From Prorocentrum cordatum (Eukaryota; Sar; Dinophyceae; Prorocentrales; Prorocentraceae): a stretch of DNA of 27,500 nt. Location of the stretch: contig CAUYUJ010007229.1 of assembly GCA_963575745.1 (NCBI GenBank), forward strand, positions 1 through 27,500, read 5' to 3'. The translations under genes were made by a program, and so were the position numbers. The notes beneath the pieces are model-generated. The model saw only the letters and a list, made by a program, of their open reading frames with translations. It was not told the origin of the DNA and made no database searches. This document shows, piece by piece, positions 1 through 8,760 of this stretch (the first letter of the stretch is position 1; every line of letters starts with the position of its first letter).

Positions 1-390
1 TCACGGGTACTTCCAACGCCACTTTTCCACGAAGAAGTCTCCGTCCCACCAGTAGTCAGACAGGCACCATACAACAGGGTGAGGCCAGCCCGATTCGGGG
101 TCGAACCACGTGTCATAGTACTCCGTATACCAGACTTTGGTGTAGACTTTTTCCTCTTCACAGTAGTTCCACATTCCTCCTGAGCCGTGTGTCCACTTGA
201 GACGCTTCTTGGCGGCTAGCTTGATTGGAAGGCTGCGTTTGGCCATCCCCTGGAATTGGATATGGATGTGGATGTTTCCCAGCCGTCTCGGACGAGAGTT
301 CCCGTCAGCATTTGAGGCGAAACGGCTACTGACCAGCAGCCAGTTCTTTCCAAGGAACTCTCCGAACCCTTTCGTCGGGACCCCGAACGT
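1..390 (-). pseudogene. Possible HUH (Rep-like) nuclease fragment
   Basis: This minus-strand frame ends at a TGA at 3-1. It shows three elements in the order expected for a rolling-circle Rep HUH nuclease. A hydrophobic strand resembling motif I (NWLLVSSRF) lies near 350-320. An HxH-Q motif (HIHIQFQG, about 270-247) resembles motif II. A Lys-rich helix follows, then WNYCEEEK with the candidate catalytic Tyr at 165-163, resembling motif III. Two points are atypical. The Lys sits five residues after the Tyr rather than three, and the motif I-II gap is short. No superfamily 3 helicase follows; the protein ends in a Trp/Tyr-rich tail. Upstream the frame seems to continue from a different frame at about 380-400, suggesting a frameshifted relic. 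Family assignment is inference from motif order only. It could instead be an unrelated protein with chance His spacing. Confidence 0.33.
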
Positions 391-973
391 TGTCATACAG
401 TCCCTTAAAGCCGCTGTCCCGACAAGCTTTGAAAAGCGGGATTTTGCACCAGTCATAAGTGAAATGAGGACCACCAAGGTCCGATGGTACAAGAAACCGA
501 GCTGGCAACTTGACCACCCTTTGGAATAGCAGCGTAGAGCAGTATGAGAGTGCCTCAAGATCTTGTTTAGACAGGAAGCAGATTTTGCGTTTAGACCTGC
601 AAAGCTTCCCCTGAAAGATAACGTGAGGGTCCGATGCCTTGGGAAGTAGCATACTGAAAGCTTGAGCCCGAGGCTGCAGGAGCCGACAGGAGGCAAGGGA
701 AGGGGAGGGGGCCACCCCCCCAGACCCCAGGAGAGGAGAACAGACTCGAGTCCCAGAACACGGAGGCATCCTGAGGAAGGATGGATTGTTGCGAAGCCAC
801 GGTGTCCCTAAGATCGCATGGACCAGGCGGGTCCCAGATAGAATCGCACAAGTGACATCTCCTGGTGTCAGCCAATCCCCTAGGTGGGAGGCAAAGAGAG
901 GAGAGGAGGACACAACTAGGTCTCGATACAGACCCAAATGCAAATTCCGTGGGGCGTCAAATACCCCGCTCCA
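326..973 (-). pseudogene. Unidentified decayed coding region
   Basis: This minus-strand frame is open from just after the TAA at 976-974 down to 326. It stays in the frame of the upstream relic that ends at that TAA. There is no convincing ATG at the start. The part from about 640 to 390 has protein-like composition, with mixed hydrophobic and charged residues and little repetition. Protein-like sequence then appears to pass into another frame, the one carrying the HUH-like motifs, near 390. I recognise no family. I read it as the 5' or middle part of the same decayed gene as the HUH-like fragment, or as a readthrough continuation of the relic at 2139-974. Confidence 0.3.
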
Positions 974-1303
974 TTAGTATTGGAGCCTGTTCTCTGTGGC
1001 CGCAATTAGGTAAGATACCCAGACCTCTGAAGATTCCGTGACATTAAATTTGTGCACTTGCATTCCGTGAAACATTGCCACGGCAAACTTCCGAGTGTGA
1101 GGTGCACATGGGCCGCGAAAAAGGCGACGGTCTTTCCCGGTCCTAGCAAAAGACCCATGTTGATCAGCAAACGTCAAAATAGACCGAATGGAGCAGATGA
1201 TAGGAGAAATCCCCTGAATAATGTTCCAGAACTGATCTGGTTCAACATACCCAGCTCCCAGCCCTAACTCCATCAAATCTCCAATAATAAAAAAAGAAAT
1301 AGA

Positions 1304-1361
<58 letters not shown>

Positions 1362-1468
1362 AAAAAAAAAAAAAAAAAGAAAGAAAATAAAAAAAGAAAA
1401 AAAATAAAAAGAATACAAAAAAAAAAAAAAAAAAAAAAACATAAAAAAAAAAAAATAAAAAACAAAAG

Positions 1469-1507
<39 letters not shown>

Positions 1508-2139
1508 AAAAAAAATAAAAAAAAAAAATAAGAAAGAAAAAAAAAAAAAAAAAAGAAAAACAAAACAAAAAAGAAAAAGATAGCTACAAGCCATCGAGAA
1601 GTGTCGGGTTCCCTGTTCCACCGCTCTCGGACCATCCTCTGTACATCGGTGACACGACCAGCAACAGAGCGAAGCTCCTCCATGGACTTGGACGAGGCAC
1701 TGGTAGGTTGTCGTCTTTGAAGATACCTGGCCATTTGACCCCAAATATTCCACCAGACAGTGTAGATGAAATTCCCAGGGTCTGACCAGCGGTTGTCGTA
1801 GAACACTGCGCCCTTGTATGACATTGTCTTAATCTGTACAAAAGACATAGTGCGTACTGCAATTCCCACGATCCCAATAAGGTCCTTGCATGCCTTGCTT
1901 GAGAAAAATTCCTCAAAGAGATTCCATAGCTGCCTGAGGGGTATCTCGAATTCGCGCCCATTCTCATACATGTGGAGTGTGACGCATTTCCGTGGGTTGT
2001 ATGATCCTGAATTTACAGGAACGATCTCGGAACTTTCGATTGCCAGTGCACGTGGGCAGACGGATGCCCACGCCTCGAAGATACAGCTCTGGAGAGACTT
2101 TGAATTCCATGGCCTGACGACCCTCTGAGGGGCAAGCAT
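974..2139 (-). pseudogene. Unidentified gene relic split by an A-rich tract
   Basis: An ATG at 2139-2137 opens a frame with normal, non-repetitive protein composition to about 1588. It is rich in Trp, Tyr and Phe and includes segments such as MYENGREFEIPLRQLW and GNFIYTVWWNIWGQMARYL. The frame then enters a T-rich tract (A-rich on the plus strand). Credible coding resumes from about 1267 to the TAA at 976-974 in another frame (GYVEPDQFWNIIQGISPIIC and onward). Either a poly(A)-like insertion broke the gene, or the tract is an intron. A GT at 1587-1586 and an AG at 1269-1268 would give a phase-0 junction with a T-rich 3' end. A spliced-leader-like sequence lies 56 bases upstream. No family recognised. 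Confidence 0.4.
1281..1580. repeat. 300-bp A-rich tract
   Basis: On the plus strand this is almost pure A with scattered single C, G or T. It interrupts an otherwise protein-like minus-strand frame. It may be a poly(A)-only retroinsertion on the plus strand, an expanded homopolymer, or the T-rich body of an intron in the minus-strand gene. No target-site duplication was evident. Confidence 0.85.
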
Positions 2140-2194
2140 GAGAGTGTGTTCCCAGATAACTTGAGAAGGGGTTGGAGCAGAACGGGCAAAGCGA

Positions 2195-2215
2195 ATTGAA
2201 CCAAAATGACTACAG
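2195..2215 (-). other. Possible relict dinoflagellate spliced leader
   Basis: The minus strand here matches the conserved 3' 21 nt of the dinoflagellate spliced leader (ending CATTTTGGCTCAAG) at 17 of 21 positions. Three of the four differences are C-to-T changes. It lies on the same strand as, and 56 bases upstream of, the ATG of the relic at 2139. That is where a spliced leader would sit if the gene was copied from a trans-spliced mRNA. The decay is consistent with an old retrocopy. The match is imperfect and could be chance. Confidence 0.35.
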
Positions 2216-2330
2216 GAAGCAACCAGGACACCAGGACAACCGAAAGATGTGGATTCAAAAGATGGAGAGATAGAGAAAAGAGATGCACTTTATCAGGGGT
2301 CGGACGGCAGTCACCGTCCTGGCCAGCGAA

Positions 2331-2900
2331 GTGGAATTAACAATCCCAGGCCAAACCCATTTGTACTGAAGTGAAGCGGCAAACTGATCGCCCAACTACC
2401 CCAAGAAGAAATTTGAAACTTGAAACTTGAAACTTGAAACTTCGGGGCCCTGGGCAAAAGAGTGAGAAGAAACCCCACTTAACCCCGTCAGCCGAATTGA
2501 GAAGAATATGATGCAGTCCCAGCTCATGATAAATGGCCTGGAGGCCTAATACCCTGAGACACTTGTAATCCCAGGCATTCCCAGATTGAATCGAAAGTCA
2601 TAATCCTGACAATGTGATGGAATTAGCAATCCCACCCAAGCCCGTTTGAACTGAAGTGACGGACCAAACTAAGAGCGAAGCAATCCCAAGTTAAGAAATG
2701 TTCCAACGAGGCTGCGGGTGAAGAGCAAGAATCGACCCCACTACTTTGGCCCTGACGGACGTGTTGAAGAAAGCAGAACTTAATCCCTGCCTCAGAGAAA
2801 TGACCTGGGGTCTCACTGAAAGCCCTTGTAACCCCAGATTGATCCAGAGTTGAACCAAGAAGAGAGCTGGGGACCCAAGGGGAAGAGGCACTTTAGCTGT
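2331..2900. repeat. Two diverged copies of a ~287-bp repeat
   Basis: Copy 1 (about 2331-2617) and copy 2 (about 2618-2900) share blocks in the same order. Both begin with a TGGAATTARCAATCCCA-type block followed by ACTGAAGTGA. Both have ACCCCACT followed later by TTGAGAA/TTGAAGAA, then AATGRCCTGG with CTTGTAAYCCCA. Identity is moderate by eye. No gene is apparent in this stretch. It separates the ORF ending at 2920 from the relic starting at 2139 and may be 3' UTR or terminal sequence of the retroelement upstream. Confidence 0.6.
2413..2440. repeat. (TTGAAAC)x4 tandem heptamer
   Basis: Four exact head-to-tail TTGAAAC units lie in repeat copy 1 and are absent from copy 2. On the minus strand they read GTTTCAA. 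LINEs lacking poly(A) often end in short tandem repeats, so this could be the 3' tail of the minus-strand LINE. That role is inferred. Confidence 0.9.
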
Positions 2901-2919
2901 ATCTTCTGAGCTGCCTCGG

Positions 2920-4193
2920 TCACATCAGGAAACGAGGTTTGCAAAGCAGATGGCACCTTACATTAGCACCGTTATTGCCAGACTCCACCGTGATAAGATC
3001 TCCAACATCTTCAAACATGTCCTTGACGTAGAGGAGTACAACAATGCAGCTGCCAGCGAAGATCTGAGATTTGTCATGTAACCTCTCCTTCTTGGGGCAG
3101 ACCTCTGGGCCAATGAACGCTTCTTTGGTATAAAACCGCGCATTGAACAAATGAATATCCTTAGAACGAAACGTGTTGAGCCCAAAGTGCCAGAGAATCT
3201 TCGTGACGTCCCTGGTAGTGAGAAAGCCGTGCTCTCCCAAAACTGGGATACTGTCTGAAACCAGTGGCCCTTGATTGTCGATGATGAAAGGCGTAAGCTC
3301 ACGAGCTGTGATGATTTGGAAGTGTTCCCCTACCTTTGCCTTGAAGGTGTTCAAACCTGTAAGCTGGGGAACGAAAGCCATAATGTAGCGCCTTGAGCTG
3401 GTGTGGTCTGTGCCGCCCTTTGGGGCGAAAATTGGGCATCCTGAGTGATCGTACTCCAACTGAGACTTCAACACTGGAGGGCCCAACTTACTGATCCAAG
3501 GCTTCTTATCCTGTTCCCAGCTCTTTGGGGCAGGCTGCGACCTTCGGTCAGGCGAGTCGACTTCCGCTTCAGAGCCAGAGGAGGAACTCCTGGAGTCTGG
3601 TGATCCCGAAGACGGTACTTCCCAGGTAGTGCCGCCCACAGGTTTGACAGGTGTTTCCCCGCGGTAGTCCTGCGTCTCTGGTAAGGCATCATCCGACTCG
3701 GGCTTCGACCCCGACCCGCCACCCTGCAGCTGTTTCTTGAACCCAACTGAGTACTGCATCTTTCTGGCAATCGGTGAACGGCTCCGAGACGCCGAGTCTC
3801 CCCTGTGCACAGGTGCTGGGGCGGCGTGGGGAGTATCCTGGCTTCGCGAGGGTCAGCACTGGAGGATGCTTTGGCCTTGAGACCCTGATTCTTGAACTCG
3901 ACTGTCCTTGCTTGGTCCTCCTTTTTCTGTTCGAGCTTCTTCTGCAGCTTGACTTTCTTCTCATTCGAGGTAAGCACGGGCTTCGTTTCCATCTTAACCA
4001 GACGCTTCCGAGCCCAACGATCTAGTGCGTGGCGATCGAATCCAAAGAAAAGGGGGATAGTCGGCTGAATCTGATTCCCAATCAAATCCAGATCCTGAGA
4101 GTAACAGGTGTCCGTGGTGAAAGTAAAGGTAGCCCCACTGGGCGCAGTACGATAGCAAAAGTGTGTCTGGGTTGCGCCAGACAGAGCCGATGG
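2920..4193 (-). pseudogene. Unidentified ORF after the RT, frameshifted
   Basis: The frame of the RT ORF stays open beyond its TAG (4196-4194) and runs from 4193 to about 3800. It includes a Lys/Gln-rich helical stretch (KVKLQKKLEQKKEDQ). At about 3800 protein-like sequence moves to another frame that starts MHRGDSASRSRS and ends at the stop at 2920. The second part has a basic/Ser start, an acidic Ser-rich linker (about 3660-3530) and then an ordered-looking domain (about 3440-2930, for example IIDNQGPLVSDSIPVLGEHG). A basic tail, linker and globular domain could suit a nucleic-acid-binding or capsid-type protein, but no homology is recognised. The frameshift could be a mutation or a recoding site. 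Confidence 0.4.
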
Positions 4194-6704
4194 CTACTGA
4201 AGGCGAAGGTGAAGCGGTTGCCGAACCCAATCCAGCATTTCTTGAGCAAGCCCCAAACGAAACTTTTTGTCCCGAGAGCCCTGAGGAGAAAATAAGGTGG
4301 TCCAGGCATCCTTGTCATACCTGAAAACGTACCCCCTATGCGAGCGTGAGTGGGTACGGCTGCCACCAAAGTTGTCAAAGGAGCGATTCTGAATAACCCA
4401 GTGCTTGCAATATTGAAACAGCCTCGACGAGAAATCTTCTGGATGTCTTTGCATGTGTGAAACCCAACTAATAGCTGAATCCAAATGGAAAATAGCCCAT
4501 GAGACCTCTTTGAACCCCTTGGTTTTGCGATTTCTGCGTAAACTGAATTGTTCGGGAGATTCCCCCGGGAGCCTTCTGAGTTTCAACATGATCCTGATAC
4601 ATTGATTCTGAGCCTTGGTAATCAAATCCGCCGTCGTCTTACAAGGGACCCAGGCAGCACCTCTGGATCGGATAATCCCCCCCGCCATACAGTTAAGTTT
4701 AGAGAGACGTTTAGACATGGGGGTTCGCTCGTTAATCAAGAACCTACTGTTAGCCCAAAAGGCTTTGTTAATCTGTGAAATACCCTGCTTGACATCTTCG
4801 TGACAGGAACCAGTGGCGGAGAGAATTGGACCCAGCACCTTGGCCTCCGGTACTACAGACCAAGTTTTCCCAAAGGGATCAGACCACTTGTATCCTTGAA
4901 AGAAGTAGGGGTATGCCGGAAGGATTTCCCGATCGTCTTTGAATTTGAGCCGATGTTCATTCCAGAGCTCCGACTCTACCAGTGCGGTCAGAGTTGCAAG
5001 GTCTTGTTCTGAGGATGCCACAACGAAGATATTATCTGACCAGCTGAGAAGAGCAATCCTGAAATCGAAGCCCAACTGCTCGCAACGGATAGAGATTCCC
5101 AAAGAAGAATGGGTGATTTTCTCCAGGGTGGAGGCGAAACAATCTTCTACGGAAACGCGCGCCAGTATGCATGCCGTCCCAGCTCCTTGCATCAACCCAC
5201 GGTCTCTTTGGATAATCCCAGTGTTTGAGTCCAAAAGTGAGATGGAAACTCGAGGGTTCCTGTGCAACCTGATGCAGCCCACTGCTAAGAAGAGAGGGAC
5301 TCCTCGTCCCAATAGACTCCGCAGGACTAATCCATAACGAATCTGGTCGTGGTGGGCTTTGATATCAGTAATCCCAACCATTCCTTTGTTAAAGTGATCT
5401 CGGCCATATTCTAAAATGTGATAGACACTCGTGTGAAGTTCCTGTAATTGTCCACCTTTGCTGGGCCCAAAAATCAGACCCTTGAGGCCTTTAGAATCAG
5501 TGTATGAATCCAGAACTGGCAGAATGGCCCTTGCCACATATGCGTGCCCAATCTTGGCAATTGCAGGCTGAGGAATGACAACTCTAGTTTGAGAAGGGGT
5601 TCCAAAACCCTTGATCTTGTTACCCAGGTGGCCCCCGAAGGTGACGTCGTTCCAAAATTCGGGGTCGCCTAAGCAGGCCTGTATACACCCCGTGAGCCTT
5701 TGGGACCAGCCCGAAGCTTTCACTACAGCCGTACAGGCGAACTCTGTGTCGATCTTTCGGGGGGCCTTGATGTCGTCCAGCGCGTCCTCCAGCAAGGAGG
5801 GAATGATGGGGTCGCCGTAGAAGTTGAAGAAACCCAAAGCGCGAAGCCAGGCGATGTCCTCCTGCCGCTCCGATTCTGAGAGTCCCCACCTCTCGCTGTA
5901 TTCTTCAGCAACCAGTGTGGTACAGCGGTCCACTTCAAAAATCTTGACTTGATCTGCACAGAAACCCAATATGGGCAGGAGAGACTTGCGGGAGGCCCAG
6001 ACCCGTTTTCCTTGAGAGGCGTTGAGCGCAACCTGAGCCAAATCACGTTGAAGTTTAGTTATCTTAAGAGCTTTCAAGAGGAGCTGACCCAAGGCGATCC
6101 TCGTGGCTTCGTTAAGTTCGGAGTTGAACCGTGTCCTGAGACTCTTGACCCAAAATGGCTCTTCAGCAAATCTCCTAAAACTCCTTGGGAGAGCCTGAGT
6201 CGCTTCATAAACCTGGCCCAACATGTTTTCCCAGAAATCGAAGGAGAGGGTGAGGTCCCTTGGATCATGGTACCTGACCGCACAAGAATCGGGCTGTTCT
6301 TCGTCATTTAGACGGATAAGTTCCGCTGATTCGGGAAACAGACCCTGTGCGATCTTCCTAACCTCCAAAATGTTTGTAGGAGTCCACAGGAGAGGTCTTC
6401 TCTTACGAAACTGCTGGTGAAAGGCCAGGACATCACAGCCAATAAGGGCATGGTCCCCAGGGACGCCCGCCCAGAGGGCGAAACAGTCAAAAGAGAGATC
6501 ACTCCTGGCGAGAGCAATGTGATCGATCGTGCTGTTGGCTTGAGAGAGCGCCTGCTCACCATCGGGCTTCCTTGTGAATTGCATGGAAGTCTCTTGGAAC
6601 CTGAGGGGGCACCATTGGAGATCGAGATATGAACAGGCTTCGCAGAACGAACGGAATTTCTGGTCTCCGTTACCTTGATCGGCATTCATGTCCCCCAACC
6701 AGGA
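4194..6704 (-). mobile_element. 5'-truncated LINE (EN-RT)
   Basis: A non-LTR retrotransposon segment on the minus strand. Recognisable homology begins in mid-endonuclease at about 6700, and the N-terminal half of the endonuclease is missing, the usual result of incomplete target-primed reverse transcription. GC is visibly lower than in the ORF block upstream, so about 6700-6715 is taken as the 5' junction. The true 3' end is uncertain: it could be shortly after the TAG at 4194 or near the heptamer tail at 2413. No target-site duplication could be established. Confidence 0.7.
4194..6704 (-). CDS. LINE endonuclease/reverse transcriptase (truncated)
   Basis: It would nick target DNA and copy LINE RNA at the nick. 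The open frame extends up to 7142, but residues before about 6704 show no endonuclease homology and only shadow another ORF. Motifs follow in order: GDMNAD (about 6695), STIDHI (about 6530) and GDHALI (about 6455), the C-terminal half of an EEP/APE endonuclease. The RT follows: GITDIKAHHDQI (motif A, about 5380-5345), GLMQGAGTACILAR (motif B, about 5200) and SWSDNIFVVA (motif C, about 5050). The thumb-like region ends at TAG (4196-4194). Motif C has WSDN, so the second catalytic Asp is Asn; this variant recurs in dinoflagellate LINEs as I recall them. The frame is uninterrupted over about 830 codons, so the copy is young or constrained. Without its endonuclease N-terminus it is unlikely to move on its own. 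Confidence 0.85.
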   Translation of the reverse strand, partial: SWLGDMNADQGNGDQKFRSFCEACSYLDLQWCPLRFQETSMQFTRKPDGEQALSQANSTIDHIALARSDLSFDCFALWAGVPGDHALIGCDVLAFHQQFRKRRPLLWTPTNILEVRKIAQGLFPESAELIRLNDEEQPDSCAVRYHDPRDLTLSFDFWENMLGQVYEATQALPRSFRRFAEEPFWVKSLRTRFNSELNEATRIALGQLLLKALKITKLQRDLAQVALNASQGKRVWASRKSLLPILGFCADQVKIFEVDRCTTLVAEEYSERWGLSESERQEDIAWLRALGFFNFYGDPIIPSLLEDALDDIKAPRKIDTEFACTAVVKASGWSQRLTGCIQACLGDPEFWNDVTFGGHLGNKIKGFGTPSQTRVVIPQPAIAKIGHAYVARAILPVLDSYTDSKGLKGLIFGPSKGGQLQELHTSVYHILEYGRDHFNKGMVGITDIKAHHDQIRYGLVLRSLLGRGVPLFLAVGCIRLHRNPRVSISLLDSNTGIIQRDRGLMQGAGTACILARVSVEDCFASTLEKITHSSLGISIRCEQLGFDFRIALLSWSDNIFVVASSEQDLATLTALVESELWNEHRLKFKDDREILPAYPYFFQGYKWSDPFGKTWSVVPEAKVLGPILSATGSCHEDVKQGISQINKAFWANSRFLINERTPMSKRLSKLNCMAGGIIRSRGAAWVPCKTTADLITKAQNQCIRIMLKLRRLPGESPEQFSLRRNRKTKGFKEVSWAIFHLDSAISWVSHMQRHPEDFSSRLFQYCKHWVIQNRSFDNFGGSRTHSRSHRGYVFRYDKDAWTTLFSPQGSRDKKFRLGLAQEMLDWVRQPLHLRLQ

Positions 6705-8760
6705 GAGAGTAGACCCCACAGGGCGGGATCGACCGAGTTGGAGAGGTGAGACGGCAGCAGAGGGAGAGGGAGGCGACTCCTCGATCCGTCCTGCCGAACA
6801 CAAAAGCAAAAGCGAAACAGCGGCGGCGGCTAGGCGCGGCAGCGGCACAACGCACGCGCATATACTGCACACGCGACACCGCTGGTCCGTCCTGCGGTGG
6901 CGCGCCCGCCCCGTCAGTATCTTGATGAGCAGCATCTGGTGGAACAGCTCCAGCAGCACGGTCGGAGGCCTGGCGCTGGGCCTCGTCCATGCCCGCTGCC
7001 GTGAGGCCCACGTTGCGGACAGGGCTGATTCCCCGCGGGGCCGCCGCTGCCGCGGCAGCAGCTGAGGTGGCGGGGGATCCGCCCCGACTCTGAGGTGAGA
7101 GCGGTGAGCCACCGCCGAAACCCGCCACAAGGTTCTTGACACGGTACTTGTTCTTGAACGGGTCGAAGGTTGGCGCCTCGTCGATGGGGACGATCACGCG
7201 GGTGGGCAGCGGCGGCTCGTGGTCCGTGGACGGCGTCGGCTCGAGGTCGACCTGGCCAGGTTCGATGACGCTGGCTCCGAAGCGTGGCACCACTTCGGGG
7301 GCTCGGCCATCAGCCTGAGTCTCGCGAGGCGGCGAGCTCGTGGAGCTCCCTGGGGCCTTGCGTGAACTGTGGCGGCTGCAGGTCCTGCTGCGCGGGACGC
7401 GCCCGCCCGTGTGGCGGTCGCGTGGCGAGGTCGCCTGGGCATTAGCGCGCTCGGAATCCGCCCTGCTCGGGGATCGGATCGGCGCCGCGCAGGGTGATGG
7501 GCTGGGCTGGCGAGAGGCGCTTGTGCCGCCCTCCGCCGTGGCTGTGGCCTGGTCAGGGTCGACAGCGTCGGGGCGGGGGCTGACGTGGTGGGCGCTTCCC
7601 TCGCTGTGCCGCGGGGAGGCGCTGTGATGCGCCTGGATGTGCGTGAGGACGAGCGGGGTAAGCGGCTGCCTCTCCCGCTCAGGTGGGGCAGGTTTTGCCT
7701 GGGCAGGGCGCAGTGCTGCAGCCACGTTTGGCGGGGGCGTGTGCTGGCGCGGTTGCCAAGCGCGCACGTTCGCATCACGCCATCCGTCGGGGCGCCCAGT
7801 CCTGCCACGGTTTGTTGCAGCCCCCTGGGCTGAAGCCGCAGGGGTTATCACTGCGGGCTGGTTGCTGGAGGTGCCATCATGTCGGCCTGAGTAATGGCCC
7901 CAGGCGCGCGTGGACCCTGGCACTGGCGAGGTGGCCCTTGGGAGGGCCTGCACGGGTGCACGCGGGTAGCCGATGACCGCTGGGTGTACCCTGGCGTGGG
8001 GGGCGTGGCCGTAGCTGGAGGCGGCTGCTCCAGCAGCCGCGGGCCTGGCACCTATGGGGCCACGGTAGTAGGCGGCAACCCCGTCGTAGGCCGTGTTACC
8101 GCCTGTCGGGACTCGCGCGGGAGAGCGGTAGCGTGGCGTGCCCTGCTGTCCTGCGTCACGTTGGTCGCGCTGCTGAATGCGCTGCTGGTGCTGTTGGTGT
8201 CGCTGCCAGTCGGCTCTCGAGAGGGGACGGGTGTCGGGGAGGATGGTGGGCACGTCGGGCCGCTGCCAGCCCCGATAGACGTGCTCGAAGGCGTGGTCAG
8301 GGTAGGTCCCCCCTACGGGAGAGTATCGCCGCACATGCTCCATGTAGTCGATGTTCTGCGGCTCGGAGATCGCCGTGATGTTGACAGCTCGCTGGTGCGC
8401 TGGTCCATAGAGGCAGAAACTACCACGGTTGCTGCGGTCGTGGTTTAGCTCGGCTTCGGTCGTGGCACGGCTCACCATGGCGTCGCAGAGTCGCATGTCG
8501 TAGTCGAGGGCTTGAGGCCCAGGACCACCCTCGGCGTCCCAGTACAGTACCACATCTCGCCAGCGGGTGCGGGTAGTGTGGATGCGCTCGGCGATCGACT
8601 CGCAGACGGTCCTGACCGTGACACGGTCCCTGTACATGTTGGTGATGGCTAGGGAGTAGGGTCGGCGGACCGTCTTGTTGAAGGTGAATTCCTCCTTGAG
8701 GGCCTGGTGGGGGCTGAAGAGCACGTAGCCTTCCCTCCAAAGAGGTTGGACGGGGAAAGG
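6670..8760 (-). CDS. ORF3: unidentified, mostly low-complexity protein
   Basis: Open from directly after ORF2's TAA (8763-8761) to a TAA at 6672-6670, in the same frame as ORF2. There is no ATG near its start; the first residues read PFPVQPLWREGY. About 170 residues (8760-8260) look folded, including LALEEFTFNKTV-like and WRDVVLYWDAEGGPGPQ segments. The rest is rich in Pro, Ala, Arg, Ser and Gln and is probably disordered. The last 10 or so residues lie in LINE sequence (about 6700), so the natural C-terminus is probably lost. It overlaps the nominal upstream extension of the RT frame in another frame. It may be reached by readthrough of the ORF2 stop, may be a separate protein from a downstream start, or may be non-functional. 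No family recognised. Confidence 0.45.
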   Translation of the reverse strand, partial: PFPVQPLWREGYVLFSPHQALKEEFTFNKTVRRPYSLAITNMYRDRVTVRTVCESIAERIHTTRTRWRDVVLYWDAEGGPGPQALDYDMRLCDAMVSRATTEAELNHDRSNRGSFCLYGPAHQRAVNITAISEPQNIDYMEHVRRYSPVGGTYPDHAFEHVYRGWQRPDVPTILPDTRPLSRADWQRHQQHQQRIQQRDQRDAGQQGTPRYRSPARVPTGGNTAYDGVAAYYRGPIGARPAAAGAAASSYGHAPHARVHPAVIGYPRAPVQALPRATSPVPGSTRAWGHYSGRHDGTSSNQPAVITPAASAQGAATNRGRTGRPDGWRDANVRAWQPRQHTPPPNVAAALRPAQAKPAPPERERQPLTPLVLTHIQAHHSASPRHSEGSAHHVSPRPDAVDPDQATATAEGGTSASRQPSPSPCAAPIRSPSRADSERANAQATSPRDRHTGGRVPRSRTCSRHSSRKAPGSSTSSPPRETQADGRAPEVVPRFGASVIEPGQVDLEPTPSTDHEPPLPTRVIVPIDEAPTFDPFKNKYRVKNLVAGFGGGSPLSPQSRGGSPATSAAAAAAAAPRGISPVRNVGLTAAGMDEAQRQASDRAAGAVPPDAAHQDTDGAGAPPQDGPAVSRVQYMRVRCAAAAPSRRRCFAFAFVFGRTDRGVASLSLCCRLTSPTRSIPPCGVYSLLVGGHECRSR

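Noticed and set aside
2530-2640. tRNA- or SINE-like pattern (CTTGTAATCCCAGGC)
   Set aside because: No cloverleaf, no adjacent A box and B box, and it sits inside the ~287-bp repeat.
6705-7142. Upstream extension of the RT ORF as a true N-terminus
   Set aside because: It has Arg/Pro/Ala composition, no endonuclease motifs and lies opposite to ORF3's frame in GC-rich DNA. It looks like a chance extension beyond the truncation point.
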